NCBI RefSeq assembly: GCF_017591435.1
Contig: NC_059287.1
Coordinates: 10,330,196-10,394,195 of the forward strand
Direction: 5' to 3'
Source: Portunus trituberculatus
Lineage: Eukaryota; Arthropoda; Malacostraca; Decapoda; Portunidae
DNA: 64,000 bases
This document shows positions 1 to 33,320 of the stretch, in pieces; position 1 is the first letter of the stretch, and the number at the start of each line of letters is the position of its first letter. The notes under the pieces are model-generated. The model had not been told where the DNA came from. It saw only the letters and a list, made by a program, of their open reading frames with translations, and searched no databases. The position numbers and the translations under genes are program-made.

Positions 1-21
1 CTTGTAGCCAGATAACGATAA

Positions 22-424
<403 letters not shown>

Positions 425-491
<67 letters not shown>
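425..491. repeat. (GT)n microsatellite between two SINEs
   Basis: About 33 GT units. It is both the 3' tail of the SINE at 491-760 (minus strand) and the upstream flank of the SINE head at 425. Confidence 0.93.
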
Positions 492-493
<2 letters not shown>

Positions 494-760
494 TCACCTC
501 GGTCGTGTGCTGGTAATCCAGCCAGTCTTCCCCATTACGGAGCGAGCTCAGAGCTCATAGACCGATCTTCGGGTAGGACTGAGACCACACATCGGGAAAG
601 CGAGGCCACAACCCCTCGAGTTACATCCCGTACCTATTTACTGCTAGGTGAACAGGGGCCACACATTAAGAGGCTTGCCCATTTGCCTCGCCGCTCCCGG
701 GACTCGAACCCGGCCCTCTCGATTGTGAGTCGAGCGTGCTGACCACTACACTACGTGGTG
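491..760 (-). mobile_element. SINE family A (subtype 1), tRNA-Val-like head
   Basis: The minus-strand head has GTAGTGTAGTGGTCAGCAC (box A), anticodon arm CTCGA-CTCACAA-TCGAG (CAC, Val) and box B GGGTTCGAGTCCC. The body includes GGGCAAGCCTCTTAA and ACCTAGCAGTAAATAGG, ending at GAATTACACACA. Near-identical relatives are at 18378-18657 and 60342-60658. Confidence 0.9.
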
Positions 761-787
761 TCTTTTTTTTTTTTTTGTGTGTGTGTA

Positions 788-1120
788 GAGATGGATTAAG
801 TAAATGAAGAAAGGAAGACAAGAGAGAAAAAACAAAAGTATTAATCAAAGCTTTACATTTTCTTTGCCGCAACTTAACAATTACAAGACTTTTTTCATTC
901 CTGTCATTCTTTTCCTTTCATTATCATCATTCCTATTATCACTATGGCATCACATCTATGGACACTTTATAAAACTCTTGAAAGCAAAAATTTTTCAACT
1001 TAATCTATATGAACCAATTAACTATCTGTAATAACTATTCATGTATCTAACAAATACTCTACGTTACTACTAAACTATCAATATAAAAGTAAAGACTGGT
1101 CAAAATTAGTCAGAACCAGA
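788..1120. other. unassigned AT-rich stretch
   Basis: Mostly AT-rich unique-looking sequence; nothing recognised. Confidence 0.5.
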
Positions 1121-1742
1121 AGTTAGGTCAAGTTGGGTTAGGTTAGGTTAGTTTAGGTATGGCCAGGTTGGGTTAGGTTAGGTTACGTAAGGTCAGGTTG
1201 GGTTGGGTTGGGTTGGGTTAGGTTAGGTTAGGTTAGGTTAAGTTAGGCTTCGTTAGGTTTGGTTAGGTTAGGTTGGGTTGGGTTGGGTTTGGGTTGGGTT
1301 AGGTTAGGTTAGGCCAGGTTGGGTTGGGTTGGGTTGGGTTGGGTTGGGTTAGGTTAGGTTAGGCCAGGTTGGGTTGGGTTAGGTTAGGTTAGGTTAGGTT
1401 GGGTTGGGTTGGGTTGGATTGAGTTGGGTTGGGTTAGGTTAGGTTAGGTTAGGTTGGGTTGGGTTTGGATTGACTTCAGTTACGTTAAGTTAGGTTATTT
1501 TATTTATCTATTTTTTTATTATTTATTTATTTACTTTTTTTTTGGGGGGGAGGGTTAGGTTAGGTTAGGTTAGGTTAGGTTAGGTTGGGTTGGGTTGGGT
1601 ATGGTTTAGTTGTGTGTGGCTGGGGAGATGGTTAGATTAGGTTTGGGTTGGTTGGGGATATGGGGTTGGGTTGAGTTACGTTGTTAGGTTAGCTTGGGTT
1701 AGGTTAGGTTAGGTTTGGTCAGGTTAGGTTCCTTTAGGTTAC
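1121..1742. repeat. interstitial telomere-like (TTAGG)n/(TTGGG)n block
   Basis: A degenerate pentamer array of GGTTA (=TTAGG, the ancestral arthropod telomere repeat) mixed with GGTTG (TTGGG). An AT-rich spacer interrupts it at about 1492-1545. Orientation on the plus strand is TTAGG. Divergence and flanking unique DNA show it is interstitial. Confidence 0.85.
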
Positions 1743-1858
1743 CGTTAAGCAATACTAGTTATATAGCAGCGCATCAATTCTGACTGTATATACCAGTTTT
1801 GTCTTATTTCAGGTTTTAACTGTTACAAATATATCCATCTATCTCTTCCCCCACTAAT

Positions 1859-1864
<6 letters not shown>

Positions 1865-1942
<78 letters not shown>
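1865..1942. repeat. (CT)n microsatellite
   Basis: About 34 nearly perfect CT units with a TTT interruption near the right end. Confidence 0.95.
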
Positions 1943-2134
1943 GTTGCCTTCCAAACAGTAGCGGTGAAAGGGTAGCCAGCGACACTCAGCCCTGCAGTAC
2001 CCCTTGTGCTAACAGTTAGACAGGCAGTCCGGGCGCCAGATAGGCAACAAGACGGGTGCAACAAGTACGTTACTATGTGTAGGAGTGAGATAAGAGAGTA
2101 AGGAGGTGATGTAACTGAGTGATAAGGAAAAAAG

Positions 2135-2356
<222 letters not shown>

Positions 2357-2880
2357 AAAAGAGTTAAATAGAAAAAAAAATTACAAAAACATGAAATTTC
2401 ACACGGAACCAATTAATTATCCACAAAAAAAAAAAAAACACGAGTAAACCCACACAAATAAAACAAATAAAATAGAATCAAATAAACATATACAAAAAAC
2501 ATCAAAACACAGCTACAATCAACCAAAACACACAAATACAACCATCAGTCCATCACAACATTTCCTAACCCCACAAACTCCCGCCGATCCTCTCCCCGGC
2601 ACCGAATCAGCCATGGAAGAGACGAGACCTTACAATCATGATATCTGGTGCTTTACTGGGTGTGTGTGTGCTGTGCGTGAGACGAGGGTGTGTTGGAGGG
2701 CTACAGGCTGCACGACATACCCTGAGGAGGAGGAGGAGGAGGAGGAGGAGGAGGAGGAGGATACCCAATCATACCCATACCAGCATCACTTTCTCACCTT
2801 CCTCTCTTTCCCACTAAATTTTCACACCACCCTCGTATTACCATGTTTCTATGTAGTGGCACGGTTGTTTCAGGGCAAGT
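2357..2880. other. unassigned, contains (GAG)n
   Basis: A-rich then mixed sequence with a perfect (GAG)n run at about 2725-2760. The 89-codon ORF over it is driven by the repeat; no gene supported. Confidence 0.5.
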
Positions 2881-4150
2881 AACCCCCTGTGACGGGCGCG
2901 GCAGGGCAGGGCAGGGCAGGGCAGCAGGGTAGCGAGGTGGTGAGGTAGTGTGGAGACGTACAGCATCCCCATCTCCCTCCTCCCTCCTCCCACGAGTCCC
3001 TAATGCTGATGTTTATTTTCTAGTGCGTTAGGGGAGCTCTGGGTTCAGCGTGTATTATTGCCAGTGTGTGCTGCGTGTGTGGTGATGGTTAGCAGTGTTT
3101 GGTGTGGTGAGGAGGAATGATTGTCGGAGGATAAGTGAGTGGTAATTGTGCGGTATGGTGAGGTGTGGCATCCCGCGTCTCAGCTGCTTCTCTCTCTCTC
3201 TCTCCCTCTCTTTCTCACTCCTCTACCCCACCACGACCATCTCCCTGCTTTACACTGCCTCCTAGCGCCTCGTGCTGCCCACGGAGGCCCCACACACGTG
3301 CTCTTCACCTCAATGCCACCTGACACCCCTCCTCTGCCTGCTCCGAAACATGCCTGGGAATATAGGATCAAAAATTCCCACGGTAACCCATATTTTCCCA
3401 GGACTTTCAACCCACACTGAATGGGGGCGCACGCTCTGCCCTCTGGCGGACGGCTCGCACACTTTCCATCCTATTTCCCTCAATTTTACAGTTATTTAGC
3501 GGTGCTGGTGCAGTGTTCCCGGCGAGACACGCTTGCTACACCCCCGCCTGAGCCGCAGCCAGCAGGAGCAGGACAGGGACCGCCAGATGTGGCTATAAAA
3601 CGCAAAATTCCCACCACCAAGCGCCGCGTTCACACGGGAAGTTTGAATACTTTTTGTTTACGCTCGGCACAAGGGCACTTCCCGGCTAATAAACTTGTCC
3701 TCACTGCCCTCCCCCGCACTTACCTTGCGTCACATGCCGCAGGCAGTCTCCACGTGCAGTCCTGCGTCCTCCAGCCACTCAATGCACACCACAGACACAA
3801 GGTAACTCATAAATCCAGGGCGCGAGGGAGCGGTGAATGACAGCCTCCTCGCCCCCAGAGCTCCATGTGCAGGGTACGGGAGGGAGGCGAGAGGGCGGGG
3901 CAGGGAGGGGCGGAGGGAGGCCACGGGTGAAATACCGCTACTGTTTGCCACCCACTACCCCGTCATGACCTGATAGCGTGGTACTGCAGCCTGGTGTGAG
4001 GAGGTGAGGGGGCAATGCTGTGAGTACCAGGGCAGCAGGAGAGGGAGATACGGAAGTTATCGTTCAGTGAGTAAAATCTCCCAATATTACGGTCACTCGC
4101 GCTGGGCATCTGCTCTCAGGCGACTGCGTTCGGATCCCTAGCTGACGCGT
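2881..4150. other. GC-rich, CpG-containing stretch without an assigned gene
   Basis: This region is much richer in GC and CpG than its surroundings and has several short GA/CT-rich runs. Overlapping ORFs of up to 139 codons run on both strands, but none resembles a known protein. It is most likely a promoter or CpG island of an unseen gene; this is uncertain. Confidence 0.3.
3724..3930 (-). other. possible minus-strand first exon and GC-box promoter
   Basis: The minus strand has an ideal donor, CGCAAG|GTAAGT, at 3724. GC-box-like GGGCGGGG/GGGGCGG motifs lie at about 3890-3915 on the plus strand. The frame MSYLVSVVCIEWLEDAGLH stops just before the donor, so the exon would be noncoding or incomplete. 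No protein family recognised. Confidence 0.25.
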
Positions 4151-4559
4151 GACTTCGGCTTAACACTACACGAACGCTGTCTTGCTTTCTCTCCTACACC
4201 TACAAACACAGCGAAACACAAGATAGTAACCAACAAAACAAAATATTAAAATCATGTATGTGTTTTAGGTATATCAAGATGTAATTTTGAACGAAAAGCA
4301 AGAGAAGGAAGGAAGGAATGGTGTGTGTGTGTGTGTGTGTGTGTGTGAGGCAGCGGGTTGGAGCGGCTTGGCCATCGACATAACTTAGCTTCTATCTATT
4401 CTATGGCCATGTGGTACTAGAAACACACTATGGCCTCTGTGTTAGCATTTTTAGATACGCTAACTATTTCCTACTTAATTGTAAGACTTTTTATTTGATT
4501 TTTTTTTATAGAATATAATAGAAATGAAAGTAGTCTTAAGTATTTTAGTTATGGTACCT

Positions 4560-4612
<53 letters not shown>

Positions 4613-4659
4613 ATAAAACTATTTCCCGTATGTTTCAAGTTTTAATGTTTCGTCTGTAG

Positions 4660-4708
<49 letters not shown>

Positions 4709-5455
4709 ACCGGAAATTCTACTTCTCCACCTATGCCTTCAATTATCATCTCCCCCGCCTTCCGTTTTCTTCCGCGCCCCATATGGTACAAACTTCACCT
4801 CGCTTCCCACCACTTCATTGCACTTCATTGGAATGTCGATTGTTCTTTTCCTGCCCGTATCTTCTGTTACCTTAACTTCGTAACGTTACTGCTTACCCAT
4901 CATCACTATCACTAACATCTTTATCACTATTATTTCCTTTTACTTATTATTTATTTATCTATTTCTTTTAGTTTAGTTTCCCTTCCTGTTTTCTTTGGTT
5001 AGTGATTGGTAAGCATGTCATATTATCACCATCATCATTCATTATTATTTCTTTTCCTTTCCTTTAATACTTTCCTTTAGTTTGAGATAGAATAATCGTC
5101 ATCATCATATCATTTGACATACTTGTTTTCGTTCACCACATTCAATTTATAAGATTTTCCGCGGTAGGTGACGAAATCGGGATTAAAATCTCTTCAATTT
5201 TGAAAGTGGTAAAATATCGATAAATAATATACATTTTATACGGCATGATAAAGTTGGAGTGTGGGGACAAACATTTCTTTAGATTTATTTTTTTCTATTT
5301 CAACCCTTTCTACTGTGGTGGCTTTTTTTTTTTTAAGACCAGTGAACATTCATGAGCTCACACAAAAGAGAATGGGAGTTTAATGTTATATTTTCTAGGG
5401 TTCACTAAATTAATGTCAGAGAAGCTAAAATAATTATGAGAAATTTTGTCTACAT
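4151..5455. other. unassigned, with (GT)n, (GA)n and (CT)n tracts
   Basis: Tracts lie at 4321-4347 (GT), 4564-4610 (GA) and 4662-4704 (CT). The GA and CT tracts are 52 bp apart and mutually complementary. The rest is AT-rich with no recognised gene. Confidence 0.6.
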
Positions 5456-5459
5456 CTAT

Positions 5460-6191
5460 AGTTTATCTTATATTTAGTATGTCACCTCCAGTCAAACAGG
5501 AAACTAAAAATATCTCAAAATAACACAGGCTACATACATCTCTGGTACACTCTGGAACTTCCCACCTGCTTCTATGTTTTCAACTATCTACATACAACCT
5601 GAAATGATTGAAGAGGAGGTTTCAAGACATTTATCCCATTCTTTTAGCTAACTCTCTCAATCCTGTTTGGGGACTATCATCTCAGTGGGTCTTTTTAGTT
5701 CAATTGCTATTTGCTGCCCTTGGCCAGTTTTTCCCTCTTACATAAAAAAAAAATAAATAAATAAATGAAATAAATGCCTGAATTCTGAAACACTAGTCTC
5801 TCCGCACTTCTATCTTCCAAGGCCACAGTGATTAATAGCCAGTTTGTCAAGAGTATTTCTACAGTTCATAACATAAAAAACATGCTTATCTCTCTCCACA
5901 ACCATAAAAACACTAATAAAACCTGCATCACATTAACTATACCTCTTGGAAAAAACTATTGCTTATCTTATGTTCAGCATGTCATCCTCAGTATGTCATG
6001 CAGGTAAGTAAAAATAACTCAAGACAAAACAGACTACATATAGAAACACTACTCTCTCACCACAGCTATTTCCCAAGGCCACAAAAATTAACAGCCAGTT
6101 TCTCAAGAGTGTTTCTGCAGTTCATAATGTAGAAATCGTCCTTATCTATCTCCAGAACCACAAAAAAACACCATTAAAAACCTCCATCACT
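5460..6191. repeat. tandem duplication of unknown sequence, one arm interrupted
   Basis: Segments 5460-5535 plus 5779-5931 match 5955-6191, with shared landmarks such as GGCCACA, AGCCAGTTT and TACAGTTCATAA/TGCAGTTCATAA. The first arm is split by the LINE-C insertion, so duplication preceded or spared that insertion. Confidence 0.65.
5536..5778 (+). mobile_element. LINE-C 3' end, 5'-truncated
   Basis: The plus strand reads the end of a non-LTR retrotransposon ORF (LWNF then EEEVSRHLSHSF) and a short 3' UTR, CTTGGCCAGTTTTTCCCTCT, ending in an (AAAT)n-type A-rich tail. Other copies: 6432-6650, 7960-8155 and 25385-25575. It sits inside one arm of a local duplication. Confidence 0.75.
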
Positions 6192-6431
6192 AGAAATAAC
6201 TAGACCCCTTGCAAAGTAGTCATGTGGCCAGAAGTGCTTTAGAATGTGGCTTTAAGAGAGGAACTTCATATATAAATCACGGCAAGAGATAACAACGGTG
6301 CCGCTATCATCTTGCAACAGAACGGTGCTGTTAAGTGTTATCTCCTATCACTCCATGGAAGGCAGTCGCTCAGCATTTCACTTCACACAAACTGACTTAT
6401 GATAACATTTCATATTTCATCTGTTTACTTT

Positions 6432-6650
6432 TCTTTTCTTTTTCTTTTTCTTGTAAGAGGGGAAATCTGACCAAGGGCAACAAAAATTATTCAACAAAAA
6501 GGCCCACTGAGATACCAGTCCCCGAACAGGTCTCAGAGAGTCAGCCAAAAGAATGAGATAAATGTTTTGAAACCTCCCTCTTAGAAGAGTTCAGTTCAGA
6601 TGAACATGGAAACACAGAAACAGGTAGGGCGTTCCAGAGTTTACCAGAGC
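6432..6650 (-). mobile_element. LINE-C 3' end, 5'-truncated
   Basis: Minus strand: the ORF end SKREVSKHLSHSFG-like, the 3' UTR with AGTGGGCCTTTTTGTTGAA, and a degenerate tail (AAAAGAAAAAG). It is the opposite orientation to the copy at 5536. Confidence 0.7.
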
Positions 6651-7959
<1,309 letters not shown>

Positions 7960-8160
7960 TAGTGTCTACAGCATCCTCCTATGACCTGAACTCATTTAAG
8001 AGGGAGGTTTCAAGATATTTATCCCATTCTTTTGGCTAATTCTCTTGGACCTACTAAGGGACTGGCATCCACATGGGCCTTTTTGTTTAATCATTTTTGT
8101 TGCTCTTGGCCAGATTTTCCCATTTTAAATGAAAAAAAATAAATAAATAAATAAAATAAA
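7960..8160 (+). mobile_element. LINE-C 3' end, 5'-truncated
   Basis: The plus strand encodes SSYDLNSFKREVSRYLSH and a stop, a typical C-terminus of a non-LTR retrotransposon ORF2. The 3' UTR follows (GGGCCTTTTTGTTTAATC, CTTGGCCAGATTTTCCC) and an (AAAT)n tail. Confidence 0.75.
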
Positions 8161-9056
8161 GATACAATATAATGGAACTTAATTGGCAGAATCCTGGTCA
8201 AGCTTGAATCAGTCCCTGTCTTTTCAATAGCTCGGAATGATCACTCTGCCTGGCAGTAACTCAAACTTTCAAGGCCTGGCAATTCTGTAACATGGCCTCA
8301 CCCAGAACTCCCGACACACTGAGCTTGACTGTTGAGGTGACCATAGCAGTACCAAGATGAGACACAGCTAACCTTGTCATTAACCCAGCACAATGAGTGG
8401 CCTTCACATGACAGCAAAACATGAGTAGCTACATGTATCAGTTATTTTGGTCATTGATTATAATATGTTCCATCATGTAGGACATACTGTGGCCCGGCTC
8501 GGAGTGTAAAAATCTCTTTGCAGGACGAAACTCATGTGGATGCAACAACTCCAGGAATGTGTTGGGTCTTGATTTATTTTCAAAGTCCAGTGAAGAAGTA
8601 CCTAGTTATGTTAGGTTAGTGCCCATAAGAGTCTGTCCAATGGGGCAAAATCCTCCAGTTAGGAAAAGGTGAGGTTAGTGTCTTAAAGGTTGTGTTAGGA
8701 TTGGGTAACATTGGGCCAGTTTAGTGTGATTAAGGGGGTCCAGGGGCCAAAGGTTTAGCCAGACATTTTCCCAGCTTTCAAAATATAACATCTCATCTTT
8801 AGACTTTTTGTGAATATCCAAATGTAGCTTGCCTTGCCCTAAAACCCTGCTGCCCCACTAGGTCCCCAAACACACCTGAGCGACTTAGGGGAAGGATGAG
8901 GCAACATACCTATTAAAAAGAATTACAATTCAACACTTCCTGACTTCTTTATGAAACTGCATAATGTGTAGGCTTTACTCTATACATTCTATTAACACTT
9001 GTCCTGCTCCGTAATTCATTGTAAAGAGCTACTCATAGGGTGCCCTGGCCCTAGCC
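8161..9056. other. unassigned stretch
   Basis: Unique-looking sequence with a few scattered GGTTAG motifs near 8590-8710. No gene supported. Confidence 0.5.
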
Positions 9057-9367
9057 ATGATTGAGGTGTGGCACCACAGCCCTGCCACCAACACACCACC
9101 ACCACAACAAGGCAATACTATGAATACATACACTGCATGTAACAACCTCAAGAAATGTGTTTTGCCATCATCACCACTAACTAAACACCACCACCACACC
9201 AACAAAACCACCTATACACAAACAACACTACAGTCACCACACACACACCCCACACTACCACCACCACCACCACACAAACAACACAAAACTCACAGTCACG
9301 CCACGATACACAGTTCTGCACCACCACCACCATGACCACCACACAAAACACCACCACCACCACCGCC
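9057..9367. repeat. CAC/CCA-rich low-complexity tract
   Basis: Imperfect CAC-rich repeat strongly biased against G. It gives His/Thr/Pro-rich and Val-rich artificial ORFs on the two strands. Confidence 0.75.
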
Positions 9368-9373
9368 ACTCAC

Positions 9374-9520
9374 CTTCCTCGCACCCTGTCCGCGCCTCTC
9401 AGCCGCCACACGGTCACTTTAGGCACACACCAGGTCACCAGCACGCACACTGGGCCACAGTCACCGCGGGGGAGGTAATAGAGGGACAGCAAGTCCAGGC
9501 AGGGTCTCGCCTTCACCCAA
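9374..9520 (-). other. possible minus-strand 5' exon, divergent to PICK1
   Basis: On the minus strand a GC- and CpG-rich stretch ends in a near-perfect donor, GAGGAAG|GTGAGTGG (exon end 9374). It has no long ORF, so it could be a noncoding first exon of a gene leaving to the left, sharing a promoter region with PICK1. No downstream exon was identified. Confidence 0.25.
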
Positions 9521-9524
9521 AACA

Positions 9525-10152
9525 ACACAACCAAAACGGCCACGGGCGGGCACGCTCCTGATGATGGTGGTGATTGTTGTTATTCCATTTCTTCAACGGT
9601 GCTTTTGTTTTCGTCCTCATCTTCCTAAAAATGGAATATATAAGTATTCTTAAATAATATAGAATGTAATATAATTTATTTCGAAAGAAATACACAGAAC
9701 TAAATATAATGTGTTTATTTTTCTGGTTTGGTTCCAACATCAGTATTTTTCATGTCATTTCCTCTCCAAACTAAAAAAAAAAAAGAATCAATTGAAGAGA
9801 ATATAACATTCAAGCTATGATTATACTTTATTATACCAATCACCTCGCTGTGCTCAATCAAACACTTGTGTACCTAACTACCTGGCATCTTATCTGTTGT
9901 ATACCATACTTCTATCAAGACTTCTCGCTCTCTGGTATGTCTTCCTGTTATATTAAGATTTATTAACATTAAATTTAGACTTAAAAGTTACTGATATTGC
10001 AAATTCTCAATATTTACAATCAGTGATAAAAAGCTATAAACTACGGTAGGCCGAGGCCACAAGAAGAAGATTAGAGGGAGTGGAGTAAATCTCGCGCTTC
10101 TATTTTTATTATTTTTTCGTTTCCTTTCTCGTCGTTGCTCTTGACCTTGAGT
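9525..10152 (+). promoter_or_regulatory. PICK1 5' flank and presumed 5' UTR
   Basis: AT-rich sequence between a possible divergent minus-strand exon (ending 9374) and PICK1 exon 1. A CpG-containing, pyrimidine-rich stretch (about 10090-10150) precedes the ATG and is probably 5' UTR. No clear TATA box or initiator could be fixed. Confidence 0.3.
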
Positions 10153-30417
<20,265 letters not shown>

Positions 30418-30611
30418 GTCTTGATGAACAAAGATTATTCTCATGTCTTAATACATTGAGTTCATTTATTATTTTACTCGTGAGTAACCCTCAGTTCACG
30501 AAGAGGTTTGAGGCTGGACAGTGTGGGCCTTGGAACCGTGGCCCCTTCCTACCCGACACAGACAGGGCTGGGATGTGGGAGGACAGGGAGTTGTGACCTA
30601 AAAAACAAGGG

Positions 30612-30694
<83 letters not shown>

Positions 30695-31357
30695 TAGTTT
30701 CTATCATATCCAAAGGAATACATAGGCAAAGGTGTAATCAACTATTATTATTTATATACCACTACTACTATTGCACCTCTATTCCACTCTCTATTTAGTT
30801 TTTGCCCAAAGATTTAAGAAGAATTGATTGAAGTAGAGTAAGATTTCTGAGTGGTTAAGGAAGGAGAGGTCAGGACAAGGGGAAGTTATGGGTTGTGTCC
30901 TCCATGGCATATGTAATCATAATAGGGCTGAATGTACACTACACACAGAATGTATCTGTACTATACATGTCTGGAAAGGAAGTGCATTTATCAGTGATGT
31001 TATTCTGTCAATGAAAAAATGAAGCCATCAAATATCCTGTAAAACAGGAGGGTGTGGTTGCCACTAATGACATTGTAACTGTACTTTCCCATCCACCGGT
31101 GTATATTTGGCAGCTTCAGTTAATATCCTCACAGATGAAGCAACACCACTGATGACGCACTCCTCTAGACTAGTGTGAAACAGATAGTGTGAACTCAGCC
31201 CGTAAGTATTGTGTTATGTTGTGCGTCTTATTGTATTGTTGCTTTTTAAATGTTTTACTTCATTACCTGCACTAGTCATTATATTCCTGTTTGGAAATAC
31301 AGTAATCTCGTCCACTACAGTATTATGCTTCTTTGTTTGAGATGCTTATGTTTTGAG
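30418..31357 (+). other. presumed PICK1 3' UTR
   Basis: No long ORF. It contains a (GA)n run at 30614-30690 and otherwise AT-rich unique sequence up to the candidate poly(A) signal. Confidence 0.5.
30614..30690. repeat. (GA)n in PICK1 3' UTR
   Basis: About 38 GA units, transcribed if the poly(A) site at 31358 is used. Confidence 0.95.
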
Positions 31358-31363
31358 AATAAA
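31358..31363 (+). terminator. candidate PICK1 poly(A) signal
   Basis: An AATAAA hexamer lies about 0.94 kb after the PICK1 stop, followed within 25 nt by a GT-rich stretch (TGTTTGTTGT). This is a typical cleavage context. Other A-rich hexamers may be used. Confidence 0.55.
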
Positions 31364-31756
31364 ATGACATCAAGAACATGTTTGTTGTATTACTCCAATC
31401 AAAACTGGTTAGTCTAAGATATTGTGATATGCAATAAGATAAGAGTGTGATGATTATTTAAACAAGTTAGTTACACAATCACATAGACAAGGTGTGGACA
31501 CCACACTGTACTTGTATCCCTGCCAGGACACTTGTGATGGGATGCCACATAGTAACCAACCTCTGAAGTCAACAGCTGGGAATACACTGACCATTGTGAC
31601 CACAACAAACTCTTGATAACAATAATTTATCCTGAGACTACTTGAGCAACCACCAATGGTGATGACTGGCTGGGCTTAGATACCAAGCATCCCAGAACCA
31701 AGACTAAAGTGTTCCCACTGTCACTTCACACTATAGCTACCCACACCTAAGCCCAC

Positions 31757-32073
31757 CATGAGAGACGGTGGTGTAGTGGATAAGGTGGTGAGTGTGGGAT
31801 TGGGCAGACATCCATGTGTAGGCTCGAATCCCACAACGTGCTCCCCTGAAACTTTGTCATTTGTTGAGTGGTTTAAAGTTACCTACATGTCACCATGATA
31901 CCCAGGTTCTAGGTGAAGGTATACCAAAGATGCACTTGGGTGGTGATATGAGCCCTAATAAGGGTACCACTATAAAAAAATTCCCTGCGCTGCTAATGGG
32001 TGGAAGCTGAACAGCACTTCCCATACTCTTCTAAGTATATCTGCAGAGGCTACAGGCCATAACATATAAATAA
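31757..32073 (+). mobile_element. SINE family D, tRNA-like head
   Basis: Plus strand: box A-like TGGTGTAGTGGATAAGGTGG, box B GGCTCGAATCCCAC, a ~200-bp body and an AT-rich tail (ATAAATAAAAAG). Differs from families A and B; only copy in the window. Confidence 0.75.
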
Positions 32074-32443
32074 AAAGTGTGATAAGGATCTCTCCTTTGC
32101 CTACAACAGTCCTCAATTATGCAACAGTTTACATAAGAGTTTGTCAAGTGTGAGTATTATGTAAATATAATATCTCAAAGTCCCTTGATAAAATTATCCC
32201 ACCAATTAGATTCAAAAACAAAAGTTCACATACAATTGAGCTAAGGTCAGATCCAGTCACCATTGTTAATAGAAACTCAAGTCACCTGTGAAAGTTTCAA
32301 TATTATACTTGTGCACCCCATTACCACCTGAACAATGCAAAAAAGGACATAGGTGAGGCTTTGAGTCCAGCACTGTTTTCAGCTACAATAAACATGTAGC
32401 AAAGAAAAAGAATAGCACATGTTATGGTAAAGAACACTAACCA
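32074..32443. other. unassigned intergenic
   Basis: Nothing recognised. Confidence 0.5.
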
Positions 32444-32815
32444 TCACTTCCATAAGAGACCACCACAATCTACATCCAAATCACTTCCATAAGAGACCAC
32501 CACAATCTACATCCAAATCACTTCCATAAGAGACCACCACAATCTACATCCAAATCACTTCCATAAGAGACCACCACAATCTACATCCAAATCACTTCCA
32601 TAAGAGATCACCACAATCTACATCCAAATCACTTCCATAAGAGACCACCACAATCTACATCCAAATCACTTCCATAAGAGACCACCACAATCTACATCCA
32701 AATCACTTCCATAAGAGACCACCACAATCTACATACAAATCACTTCCATAAGAGACCACCACAATCTACATACAAATTACTTCCATAAGAGACCACCACA
32801 ATCTACATACAAATC
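32444..32815. repeat. 37-bp minisatellite, 10 units
   Basis: The unit begins TCACTTCCATAAGAGACCAC and ends TACATCCAAA. Ten head-to-tail copies with very few substitutions, so the array is young or homogenised. Confidence 0.96.
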
Positions 32816-33204
32816 AGGTAAAATCTATCCATCCAGATCTGCAAGCTGAGAACAGTCACAGCAGCAACAAGATTGAATGGAAACATATTCAAATGAAGCA
32901 CTTGATGAACTCTGAACTAACACAGAAGTGAAAAACAGTGCTTGCCTCACAGAGGGTTGTGTCTCATTGGTGTACAATGTTGACCTGCAGCAGATACTTG
33001 CCCTTCAAATTCTCAAGAGAAGGTGTTGATATGAATGCATAAATACATATCATGAAAGGTTTAAAATAATTTAATATATGCAGTTCAATAACAAGAGATA
33101 CCAGTAGAGACATATGTCAAGTTACAAGGAAGATAAAGAAATATAATAGATTATCTCATGGAATTAATAGATTAAACACACTGAAAATACTTTAGATAAA
33201 TCTG

Positions 33205-33320
33205 GATACAAAAAGTTGCAGTCAAATCAAACAACTTTTTACTAATACAAAAAAAGTTGCCGTCAAATAAACAACTTCTTTACTGATATACAAAACGTTG
33301 GTCAAATAAGACAACACGCT
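33205..33320. repeat. short degenerate triplication
   Basis: The motif ACAAAAAGTTGCAGTCAAAT with CAACTTTTTACTAAT recurs three times with decreasing identity. Unit about 45 bp. Confidence 0.6.

Noticed and set aside
1121..1742. Chromosome end (true telomere)
   Set aside because: The pentamers are degenerate and have ordinary sequence with SINEs on the outer side.
3421..3840. 139-codon plus-strand ORF in the CpG-rich stretch
   Set aside because: No family resemblance. GC-rich DNA has few stops, and a minus-strand splice signal overlaps it.
32444..32815. CRISPR-like array
   Set aside because: The units are head-to-tail with no unique spacers, and the genome is animal. It is a minisatellite.
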